Positions 36,689-43,995 of a stretch of DNA of 64,000 nt are shown here, piece by piece (position 1 is the first letter of the stretch; the number at the start of each line of letters is the position of its first letter). The stretch comes from Flavobacterium sp. GSB-24 (lineage in GTDB: Bacteria; Bacteroidota; Bacteroidia; Flavobacteriales; Flavobacteriaceae), in assembly GCF_027924665.1 (NCBI RefSeq), contig NZ_AP027043.1, forward strand, positions 4,960,001-5,024,000. Direction: 5' to 3'. The position numbers and the translations under genes were made by a program. The notes beneath the pieces are model-generated. The model was not told the origin of the DNA, made no database searches, and saw only the letters and a list, made by a program, of their open reading frames with translations.

Positions 36689-36826
36689 TCAATTCGGAGT
36701 TTGATCTTTAGGATTTTCTTTTGTTATTTTTTCTAGAATTTTTAAAAGGGTTTTCTTTTTTGTTTCTGTTTCTTCTAAGAGTTGTTCTAAACTTTTAGGA
36801 GGGATATCTTTTTTCTTCCTATTCAT
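36689..36826 (-). CDS. Small charged protein, 45 aa
   Basis: Read directly: ATG at 36826 to TGA at 36689. The product is Lys/Glu-rich and starts MNRKKKDIPPKSLEQLLEE, then forms an amphipathic coiled-coil-like helix. It lies upstream of the M4 protease on the same strand, in a 427-bp gap that otherwise holds nothing recognisable. It may be a real small gene, but there is no terminator or promoter box that decides this. Confidence 0.45.
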   Translation of the reverse strand: MNRKKKDIPPKSLEQLLEETETKKKTLLKILEKITKENPKDQTPN

Positions 36827-36960
36827 TCTAATTTATTTACTTCGATCTGCGCGCTAATCGATTTGGTAAATGTAGAATGGAGATTATGTGTTTATGCAAA
36901 AAAGGACTATTGCAAAAACACTCTGAGGCAGAAAAGTTCCACCCAGAAAGCACTCAAAAA

Positions 36961-37003
36961 AAAATAAACCAAACTAAATCAGATCATTAGCTTGGTTTAT
37001 TTT
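36961..37003 (-). terminator. Intrinsic terminator of the TPR-HTH regulator gene
   Basis: AAAATAAACCAA (36961-36972) pairs with TTGGTTTATTTT (36992-37003), with a further U-run on the minus strand. Confidence 0.7.
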
Positions 37004-37018
37004 ATGATGTTAAATACG

Positions 37019-38629
37019 TTAAATTGTATTGAGATAAGTGGAGAGATTTACCTTTTCGTTGGTTAAATCAAACTTTTTACGCAGTCTCGTTCGGGCATTT
37101 TCGATAGATTTAAAGGATTGTCCTGTAATTTGAGAGATTTCTTTTGTGGTTAAATCCAGATATAAAAGTGCACATAATCTTCGATCTTTTGGAGTAAGAG
37201 AAGGATAATCCTCCGTTAATTTGTCGAAAAAAGATTTATGAACCTGCTCAAAACTTATTTCAAATTCTTTCCAGATGTCTGTATTCAAATTCTTCTCAAG
37301 ACGCTTTAAAACTATATCAATAGCCTGCTGCATTTCTTTATTAACAGTTTTGAGTTTAATCTGTTTAAGATCCGTTAGGATTTCATTAATGCTGTCTGTA
37401 CGATGTATTTCTGCCATTGCCTTTCCTATGAGAACCTTTTTTTTGGCTTCCAAACTTTCGTTTAAGGCTTGCATTTTTGTCTTTAATTTCTCTTTTTCAA
37501 GCTGATTTTTAATATTCTTGTTGCGGTATTTTATCAGTAAAATAATTAAAATCAATATCCCGATAACCAATATTAAACCAACTACATAATATTTAAATCG
37601 CTTTTTTTGCTCAATAAGCATCTTTATCTGGGTTCTGGCTTTGTAATCCTGTTCCAGCTTTATTCTTTCAATGTTTACTGTCTTTTCTTCAATATTTATA
37701 CTATCCTTAATGGCATTATATTTCTGAAAATAATAAACAGCATTTTTATAATCTTTCTTAATTACATAAACTTCATAAAGCATTTTATTGAGGTCTAAAC
37801 CAGAAGAACTATATACATTTTCGCTGCATAATTCTAAACCTTTCTTTGCGTTTACAATTACGGTATCATAGTTTTTTTCTTTTAAATTATATTCAGAAAA
37901 AGACTGATATACAAAAGCCTGCAGTAAATCATCAACACGATTGCTCAATAAAGAAAAAGCTTTGTCAAAATACTCATCAGCTTGTGTCTTATTTTTTTTC
38001 AAAACATATGCTCTTGCAAGATTAGTGTATACGTAAACCTTTAGATCATCATTTTTTAAACTTTTATTTAGTCCTTCGGCTTTATGAAAATAATGCAATG
38101 AAGAATCTAAATTTCGACTGAGATATAAAGTCCCTATATTATTTAAAATTTTGACCAGCTTTACAGCATCATTTTTTGACTTTTGAAAACGATATACGTT
38201 TAAGAAACATTGCAGTGCTTTTTCTTTATTTTTCCCTTGTGCATAGATAATCGCAAGATTGTTTTCTAATTTGGATGCTTCTTCAAGGTTTCCATTTTTT
38301 TTGTAGATATCATAGGCTTTTAAATAATACTGAAGGGCAACATCTAATACCTCTCTCGCAGAATACATTTTGCCTGATGTAATATAAACACCAGCCAAGG
38401 TAAGTTCAGATTCTTTTGTTTTTTTAGCTTCAGTCTCAGCCAGTTCTATGTATTTTATAGCTCTTTCCCAATCTGTTTTTTGTAATCTTAATGCAATTTT
38501 GCGACACAGTTCTACTTTTTTCTGATGATTGTTAGTAGTATTTACACTATCTATCAGTTCTTGTGTTGACTGTGAATAAATAGTAAGGGGAAGCAAAAAA
38601 AGCCATAAAAAAAATAATCGTGGTATCAT
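37019..38629 (-). CDS. TPR-repeat membrane regulator with LuxR-type HTH
   Basis: The frame opens at 38656; the ATG at 38629 (MIPRLFFLWLFLLPLTIY) gives a signal sequence and is preferred (536 aa). Several tetratricopeptide repeats occupy about residues 30-300, then one transmembrane helix (YYVVGLILVIGILILIILL), a coiled coil (about 365-400) and a C-terminal HTH (SLTPKDRRLCALLYLDLTTKEISQITGQ...) of the LuxR/GerE type. This layout, periplasmic TPR sensor, membrane helix and DNA-binding domain, is common in Bacteroidota one-component regulators. Signal and targets are unknown; the protease genes downstream are candidates by proximity only. Confidence 0.82.
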   Translation of the reverse strand: MIPRLFFLWLFLLPLTIYSQSTQELIDSVNTTNNHQKKVELCRKIALRLQKTDWERAIKYIELAETEAKKTKESELTLAGVYITSGKMYSAREVLDVALQYYLKAYDIYKKNGNLEEASKLENNLAIIYAQGKNKEKALQCFLNVYRFQKSKNDAVKLVKILNNIGTLYLSRNLDSSLHYFHKAEGLNKSLKNDDLKVYVYTNLARAYVLKKNKTQADEYFDKAFSLLSNRVDDLLQAFVYQSFSEYNLKEKNYDTVIVNAKKGLELCSENVYSSSGLDLNKMLYEVYVIKKDYKNAVYYFQKYNAIKDSINIEEKTVNIERIKLEQDYKARTQIKMLIEQKKRFKYYVVGLILVIGILILIILLIKYRNKNIKNQLEKEKLKTKMQALNESLEAKKKVLIGKAMAEIHRTDSINEILTDLKQIKLKTVNKEMQQAIDIVLKRLEKNLNTDIWKEFEISFEQVHKSFFDKLTEDYPSLTPKDRRLCALLYLDLTTKEISQITGQSFKSIENARTRLRKKFDLTNEKVNLSTYLNTI

Positions 38630-38799
38630 TTTTAAAAATTCTATTGGGAATTCCAAATTTAAACAATATAGAAAGCTAAATCCTAAATAAAACTCTTAAA
38701 AAGCATTCTGCTGCCGAAAACTTAAATATCTAGAAAATGTTTTTTATAAAATTTTTAAAAAGTATATGTAAAAAATTGATTGAAATAGAGTCTCCATTT

Positions 38800-39048
38800 T
38801 TAAGATTCATCTGTGCTTCTTATCATAAAAAACAATATTTCTTCTTCTAGTTCTTTTGATAAATTTTCACATTCCAGCTTACGTCGAAAATTTTTTTCAA
38901 ACCGTTTCTTATAAACCTGTGCATTGACAACATTACTGCAATAATCATCACAGATGGTTCTAAACTTATCATTTGTTAAGTAGAGAACTTTCATAGATTC
39001 AAAATATTCCGCAAATTTGATATTATATAATTCTTCAGGCACAGTCAT
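38800..39048 (-). CDS. Small soluble hypothetical protein
   Basis: This 82-aa charged protein (MTVPEELYNIKFAEYFES, KKRFEKNFRRKLECENLSKEL) has no signal peptide or membrane helix. It has two Cys in ICDDYCSN. It is preceded by an unusual intergenic array of TTGCAAC palindromes (39205-39263). No family recognised. Confidence 0.6.
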   Translation of the reverse strand: MTVPEELYNIKFAEYFESMKVLYLTNDKFRTICDDYCSNVVNAQVYKKRFEKNFRRKLECENLSKELEEEILFFMIRSTDES

Positions 39049-39204
39049 AATTTAGAATTTAAAATATAAATTTTTACACTTTTAATCTATGATTAACAGT
39101 CTCTAAGAGAAGAAAATAATTCCATAAAATTTCTTTTAGGAACTAAGCAGTAAATTATTTCTATACTAAATTATAAATTTAAAACGCCGTTTGTTTTACA
39201 AAGA

Positions 39205-39263
39205 TGTTGCAAGTTATAATTTGCAACAATATTAAATTTGAAGATTGTTTTTTGCAACAATAT
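39205..39263. promoter_or_regulatory. Inverted and direct repeats TTGCAACAATAT
   Basis: TGTTGCAA (39205-39212) and TTGCAACA (39221-39228) form an 8-bp inverted repeat with an 8-bp spacer. The 12-mer TTGCAACAATAT is repeated directly at 39221-39232 and 39252-39263, offset 31 bp or about three helical turns. This suggests a protein-binding site upstream of the 82-aa gene. Confidence 0.45.
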
Positions 39264-39315
39264 AAACTCAAAGTAATAATAAATAAAAACTGATCAAGCT
39301 TAACTTTAAAATCTA

Positions 39316-40095
39316 TTATTCGTCAGGAAGTAAATTATCTAAATCTGATAAAGTGTAAAATTTAAGTCCGTTAAGTTTCATGTATTTGCAGACAAATTCT
39401 AAGGTTTCGATTTTGGTTTGATAATTTTCGGTTACATTTTTAACTGGTTTGTGACTGCATAAAATCAAGATCTTATCATTTTTCTTGGCGTAATCTAATA
39501 ACTCCAAAAGATATGGAATACTAAAATGAATATGGCTGTTATCGATATCAAAGGCAAATACAATTTTTGAATTATTAAAATAACTGTCCTGCTTTTCAGG
39601 AACTTCACCTCCAAATGCCCTGCCTCTAATAATTTTAAATTTGCTCGACAAAGCCTTATCAAGTTCTTGAGACCTTTCGCCGTAAGGATAGGCAAAAGAA
39701 GTAACATTAAAAGATTTCCTTTTCATCGAAGCAATCATTGGTTCTATTTCCTGCTTCATATACTCGTCTATTCCATTTTTTTGTACAAATTTCACAGCAT
39801 TATAATGATGATAACCGTGGCCCGCAATTTCATGCCCTTCTTTCTGCATTTGAAGAAGCTTTTTAATTTGAGGCTCTCCAATAGAATCTATTCTGCAGAC
39901 ATTAAAAGTCGCTTTCCAAGAATATTTTTTCAAAGCGGCATCGGCTTCAGCCCACTCATCTACGTACGCATCATCAAAAGACAAAATTACACCAGCCTTA
40001 TAAGGCTTTGGCTCGGGTTTTTCGTTTTTAGTATTACAGGAAAAAAAAGTTACGAACATTAAAAACAGCATTGTCTTGAGAAAAAATAGCTTCAT
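39316..40095 (-). CDS. Polysaccharide deacetylase-family lipoprotein
   Basis: This 259-aa protein has a lipoprotein signal with lipobox-like FFSC. A NodB-like TIM-barrel deacetylase is indicated by the first motif VILSFDDAYVDEW (metal/catalytic Asp pair), GHEIAGHGYHHYN (HxxxH-like metal motif) and FAYPYGERSQEL. It should act on N- or O-acetylated sugars outside the cell, possibly cell-wall or capsular polysaccharide. The substrate is not shown by the sequence. Confidence 0.82.
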   Translation of the reverse strand: MKLFFLKTMLFLMFVTFFSCNTKNEKPEPKPYKAGVILSFDDAYVDEWAEADAALKKYSWKATFNVCRIDSIGEPQIKKLLQMQKEGHEIAGHGYHHYNAVKFVQKNGIDEYMKQEIEPMIASMKRKSFNVTSFAYPYGERSQELDKALSSKFKIIRGRAFGGEVPEKQDSYFNNSKIVFAFDIDNSHIHFSIPYLLELLDYAKKNDKILILCSHKPVKNVTENYQTKIETLEFVCKYMKLNGLKFYTLSDLDNLLPDE

Positions 40096-40326
40096 ACAGA
40101 GTTGAATTAAATTGAAATTTTAAATGTTCTTTAAAGAATAGAATCATTCAAATATAAACACTTTTTGAGATATTTTACTTACACGCTGCAACAAACGAAA
40201 ACATATTTTCCTCTATTGATTTTCTTAGAATACTATACTTCTAATTACTTTTATAATATCTAACACTAAAGCTAACAGGTTTAAAAAAAACTTGTTAGCT
40301 TTAATCTGTGATAGTAATAGAATATC

Positions 40327-41799
40327 TTAATCAAGTCTAAACCATTGATTTACTTCTTCTGCAATTGTTTCTTTTATTTCTGGATTTTCAAACTCATTTG
40401 AAACCGAATTATAGACATAATCTTTCTTCCATTTTTTATAATGCAAAGCGATCTGCTCAATTGCATCGCATATAAATGTAACCTCATCGTTTGTCATAAT
40501 CGGGTGCATTGACAAACGAACCCAGCCTGGTTTATTAGTCTGGTTTCTTTCTAATAATTCATTAGTAAGTTCTGCCGATTTTTTTTCATTTATATTGAAA
40601 AGATAATGCGCATATGTACTCGCACAAGACCACCCGCCGCGAACCTGAATGCCGAAACGGTCATTTAAAAGTCTTACGATTAAGTTATAGTGAATATCTT
40701 CGATGACAAAAGAAACACAGCCAATTCGTTCTGTTGTAAGGTCTCCTAGAATGGACAAACCTTTTATTTTTTGAAGTCTTGAAAAACAAAGATCAAGCAG
40801 TTCTTTTTCTCTGTTTTTAATGTTTGAAACTCCCATTTTATCTTTTAATTCTAAAGCTAAGGCAGTTCTTATTACTTGTAGAAAGCCTGGCGTTCCGCCA
40901 TCTTCTCTAACTTCTATGACCTCGCTATAACAATATTTACCCAGCGGATTGGTCCATTTTACATTTCCTCCGCCCGGATTATCTGGGAATTCAGATTTGT
41001 ATAATTTTTCATTAAAAACCAAAATACCGCATGTTCCTGGTCCGCCAAGAAATTTATGAGGCGAAAAGAAAACAGCATCTAACTGTTGCTCTGGATCTTT
41101 TGGATGCATGTTGATTTTAACATAAGGTGCCGAAGCTGCAAAATCTACAAAGCAAAGTCCGCCGTTTTGATGCATGATTTTAGCCAATTCATGATAAGGC
41201 GTAATAATTCCAGTAACGTTCGAGCAAGCTGTGAACGAACCAATTTTTAAACTTCTGCCGGCATATTTTTTAATTTCTTCCGAAAGAATTTTAGGGTCGA
41301 CCAAATTATTTTCATCTGCGGGAAGAATCACAACTTCGGCATTTGTTTCGTACCAAGAAACCTGATTCGAATGATGTTCCATATGTGTGATGAAAACTAC
41401 TGGTTTATCTGCTTCATTATTGGTTCGCAGTCCCATAATTCTTTGCAGCTTCGATAAAGCAGCAGTCATTCCGGTTCCTGTTGTGATTAAAACATCAGAT
41501 TCATTTGCATTAACTGATTTTTTAATAATATCTCTGGCATATTGATACGCGTAAGTAGACGTTTTTCCGGTCTGACTTGAAAGCGAATGCGTATTGGCAA
41601 TCATCGGGCCCATTTTATTAAGCATAATATCTTCGATCGGATTGTATAATCTTCCGCTGGCAACCCAGTCGGCGTAAAGCAGATTCTGCTTTCCATATAC
41701 CGATTTATAAATATGATTTATACCTACTGTATTTTCTCTAAATTTAGAGAAGTAACATTCTAATTCAATTGGCTGTGTTTCTGTCTCAATAGCATTCAT
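40327..41799 (-). CDS. Class V aminotransferase, cysteine-desulfurase-like
   Basis: This 490-aa fold-type I PLP enzyme has the cofactor lysine Lys249 in FFSPHKFLGGPGTCG. HMEHHSNQVSWYE and GGWSCASTYAHYLF match the NifS/SufS/molybdenum-cofactor sulfurase clade. The protein is longer than SufS (~410 aa) and starts with an extra N-terminal region. It likely mobilises sulfur or selenium from cysteine or a related substrate, but this is inferred. It lies 96 bp downstream of the TlpA-like gene and probably within the same riboswitch-controlled unit. Confidence 0.75.
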   Translation of the reverse strand: MNAIETETQPIELECYFSKFRENTVGINHIYKSVYGKQNLLYADWVASGRLYNPIEDIMLNKMGPMIANTHSLSSQTGKTSTYAYQYARDIIKKSVNANESDVLITTGTGMTAALSKLQRIMGLRTNNEADKPVVFITHMEHHSNQVSWYETNAEVVILPADENNLVDPKILSEEIKKYAGRSLKIGSFTACSNVTGIITPYHELAKIMHQNGGLCFVDFAASAPYVKINMHPKDPEQQLDAVFFSPHKFLGGPGTCGILVFNEKLYKSEFPDNPGGGNVKWTNPLGKYCYSEVIEVREDGGTPGFLQVIRTALALELKDKMGVSNIKNREKELLDLCFSRLQKIKGLSILGDLTTERIGCVSFVIEDIHYNLIVRLLNDRFGIQVRGGWSCASTYAHYLFNINEKKSAELTNELLERNQTNKPGWVRLSMHPIMTNDEVTFICDAIEQIALHYKKWKKDYVYNSVSNEFENPEIKETIAEEVNQWFRLD

Positions 41800-41895
41800 T
41801 TCCTGATCATTTTAAATTAACTAAATTTTTTATTGATGAACTTTAATTTTTTGGTGAGTAAAGCATTTTGACTTGACTCTACGTTTTTAAAACGT

Positions 41896-42885
41896 TCATA
41901 TTTTTTTCTCTAAAAGCGATTTAAGTGTAGACTGTAATTCTTCGCCTTGAAGATTTTTGGCTACGATTATTCCGTTCGAATCCACTAAATAATTTCCAGG
42001 AATCGCTCTTATTCCGTATAATTTCGCAACGGCGCTGTTCCAAAAAAGTAAATCAGAAACGTGCAGCCAGGTTAAATTATCATCCTGAATTCCTTTGATC
42101 CAGTTTTCTTTCTTTTTATCCAAAGAGATTCCAACAATATTGAATCCCTTATCGTGAAATTCTTTATAAGCGGCTACGATATTTGGATTTTCTCTTCGGC
42201 ATGGGCCGCACCACGAAGCCCAAAAATCGACTAAAGTGTAACCTTTTAAATTTTCATAAAAACGGATTGGTTTTCCCTCAGGATCATTGGCAGTAAAATC
42301 TGGAGCTTTTTTCCCCACTGCTAATCCGTCCAAAACAAGGGCAAGATCTCTTAGTTCTTTTACGTAAGTAGTACTTTGCTGGGTTTTATCGAGCAAGGCA
42401 ATATTTTGTCTTATTTGTTCTGGCGATAATCTGTAAGACCAATTTCTGTACAATACATAAGCCGAGACAATAGAATTAGGATTTTCTGTAATGAATTTAC
42501 TGATTTCTACATCTTTTGATTTTTTGTAAGTTTCAAATAAATCTTGAGAAGCAGAACCTTCGACTACAGAATTACTGTAATATTTCTTCGGACTTAATTT
42601 TACTGTAATCGGGCTTTTTTCAAGAAAAATATACAAAGGACTGCTTTCTGTATTCACACTTAAACCATATAGTTCTGGCGTTTTCACTTTAGTTTTGAAA
42701 CTAAAATTTCCGTCTTTTACTTTTACCGAATCAATTGTGGTAAACATTTTATTATGAAACTTTTGCAGATAAACATAATTGACAACTGTATCTACAACAG
42801 TTCCTTTTAGTTGTAAATTATTTTCCTGTGCCTGAGTTTGCGTAAAGCCAAAAAGTAGCGCAAAGCCTAATAGTATTTTTTTCAT
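41896..42885 (-). CDS. TlpA/ResA-like thioredoxin-fold protein with DUF4369-type N-domain
   Basis: This 329-aa protein has a signal peptide (LLGFALLFGFTQTQAQ), a beta-sandwich DUF4369-like domain (about 22-115), a helical linker and a C-terminal AhpC/TSA-thioredoxin domain (about 190-325) with the redox motif WCGPC (Cys226 and Cys229). It should act as a periplasmic or membrane-anchored thiol-disulfide oxidoreductase. The gene is preceded by a SAM-I riboswitch on the same strand, which ties it to sulfur metabolism. Confidence 0.85.
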   Translation of the reverse strand: MKKILLGFALLFGFTQTQAQENNLQLKGTVVDTVVNYVYLQKFHNKMFTTIDSVKVKDGNFSFKTKVKTPELYGLSVNTESSPLYIFLEKSPITVKLSPKKYYSNSVVEGSASQDLFETYKKSKDVEISKFITENPNSIVSAYVLYRNWSYRLSPEQIRQNIALLDKTQQSTTYVKELRDLALVLDGLAVGKKAPDFTANDPEGKPIRFYENLKGYTLVDFWASWCGPCRRENPNIVAAYKEFHDKGFNIVGISLDKKKENWIKGIQDDNLTWLHVSDLLFWNSAVAKLYGIRAIPGNYLVDSNGIIVAKNLQGEELQSTLKSLLEKKI

Positions 42886-42992
42886 TTTATTTTGATTTTT
42901 AGTTTAAGATTGGACAAAAGAATTCTAGGCCAAAGTCACAAAGGCTTCTAGAAAATGCTGTTTAATAAAAATATTGGGAGAATTTAATGTCT

Positions 42993-43079
42993 TCACATTC
43001 GGAAAAAAGCAAGACTATTTTCTTCGAAAATTAAATTCAAAAGTTCGTAACCTGAGTATAAGATTGATTCGGTTTTCAT
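42993..43079 (-). CDS. Possible 28-codon leader ORF between riboswitch and tlpA-like gene
   Basis: ATG at 43079, TGA at 42993; the peptide begins MKTESILYSGYELLN and ends AFFRM. It starts 57 bp downstream of the SAM-I aptamer. No Met or Cys enrichment. It could be a translated leader or the remnant of a decayed gene once controlled by the riboswitch, or chance. Confidence 0.25.
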   Translation of the reverse strand: MKTESILYSGYELLNLIFEENSLAFFRM

Positions 43080-43133
43080 TTTAATAAAATAAAAGTTTAA
43101 AAATATGATCTTATTCAGATTTGGAGGAAATCT

Positions 43134-43233
43134 TTCTTATCTGTCCACCACAGTGGAAGGATTTAGCACCTTATTCGGTAACAGGTTGCTAAGACGTCAA
43201 TGGGCCTATTCCCTCGGTCTTTCTGGATAAGTA
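43134..43233 (-). promoter_or_regulatory. SAM-I (S-box) riboswitch
   Basis: On the minus strand the closing P1 stem is CTTATC (forward 43226-43231) with GATAAG (forward 43136-43141). The conserved core is present in order: AGAAAGACCGAGGGA, TAGGCCC, TTAGCAACC, AAGGTGCTAAATCC, then the last hairpin and P1. This is the S-adenosylmethionine-binding S-box aptamer, normally switching off sulfur genes when SAM is abundant. Downstream genes are the TlpA-like and class V aminotransferase genes. A downstream AGATTT / AAATCT hairpin and the CTAG-type hairpin at about 42927-42951 are possible expression-platform elements. Confidence 0.95.
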
Positions 43234-43256
43234 TCATTCAGAAATTTTCTGTGATA

Positions 43257-43264
43257 CAAATATA
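43257..43264 (-). promoter_or_regulatory. Bacteroidota -7 promoter box of riboswitch transcript
   Basis: TATATTTG on the minus strand lies 26 bp upstream of the SAM-I aptamer. Confidence 0.5.
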
Positions 43265-43266
43265 CA

Positions 43267-43288
43267 TACTAATTCTATCAAATTAGTA
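43267..43288. promoter_or_regulatory. Candidate operator, 8-bp inverted repeat
   Basis: TACTAATT (43267-43274) and AATTAGTA (43281-43288) form a perfect inverted repeat with a 6-bp spacer. It sits over the expected -33 region of the riboswitch promoter, so it may be a transcription factor site. Confidence 0.4.
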
Positions 43289-43448
43289 GTATTTAATAAT
43301 ATTTTTTAAAATTTTATTTTAAGAGTTGCTCAAAACCCTTTAAAACACTCTGAAAAACAATTATTTAATTCTAAAATAAATTTCAATTAATTTTTATTTT
43401 TAGAACAGTAATTCCTAATACAATAGCTTTAAATTCTTTACTCCATAA

Positions 43449-43479
43449 AAAAACTCATTTCGTTTTGAAATGAGTTTTT
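43449..43479 (-). terminator. Intrinsic terminator of the 116-aa lipoprotein gene
   Basis: A 13-bp perfect stem, AAAAACTCATTTC (43449-43461) with GAAATGAGTTTTT (43467-43479), lies just beyond the stop codon. Confidence 0.8.
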
Positions 43480-43499
43480 AACTTTTCTGACCGAATAAA

Positions 43500-43850
43500 T
43501 TATTTATTCTTTCTTTTTTTAGCACTTTCCGTCTGCAGTTTAACACTGTCTTTTTGCACTCCTTTTGAAGGCGTGTAGGTAGACCCATCTTGTGCACTTT
43601 CTCCTGGCCCGCTTCCTCTGCCGGCTGTACTTAAAGAATCTGTATTACCATTTGCAGATGTTGGCGTTTGAGTAGTTACAATATTGGTTGATGTAGTTGC
43701 AGTATCAGAAACTTGTTCTGTATTTGTTGTATCAAGTGGAACACTGGAAGTTTCTATTTGATCGCTGTAGCCGTCATTCTTTTTACAAGAAAACAGCAAT
43801 CCAATTACAACTACAAAAAGTATGACTTTTAATTTTAATAAAGCTTTCAT
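43500..43850 (-). CDS. Small low-complexity lipoprotein
   Basis: This 116-aa protein has a lipoprotein signal with lipobox LFSC. The mature part is Ser/Thr/Gln-rich with no recognisable domain (TTSTNIVTTQTPTSANGN) and ends with KKRKNK. Function unknown; it is flanked by its own terminator and a TonB receptor gene. Confidence 0.6.
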   Translation of the reverse strand: MKALLKLKVILFVVVIGLLFSCKKNDGYSDQIETSSVPLDTTNTEQVSDTATTSTNIVTTQTPTSANGNTDSLSTAGRGSGPGESAQDGSTYTPSKGVQKDSVKLQTESAKKRKNK

Positions 43851-43959
43851 AATAAACGTTTTAATATTTACAAAAGCTAAGTAACTACTTATAAAGCAGT
43901 TTATTTTACAATATTTCTATTGAATTTTATATAACCGCAATTGGTTTGATTAGCAATAA

Positions 43960-43991
43960 AAAAGCCTGTAAATTTCGATTTACAGGCTTTT
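43960..43991 (-). terminator. Intrinsic terminator of the TonB receptor gene
   Basis: A 14-bp perfect stem, AAAAGCCTGTAAAT (43960-43973) and ATTTACAGGCTTTT (43978-43991), encloses a four-base loop. Confidence 0.82.
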
Positions 43992-43995
43992 AAAA

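Noticed and set aside
40268..40303. Terminator after the class V aminotransferase
   Set aside because: AAAGCTAACA pairs with TGTTAGCTTT, but the A/T run falls in the loop rather than downstream, so I left it out of the features.
43134..43233. Cobalamin or TPP riboswitch
   Set aside because: The core sequence matches SAM-I in order (GAGGGA, GGCCC, GCAACC, GGTGCTAA) and not the other classes.
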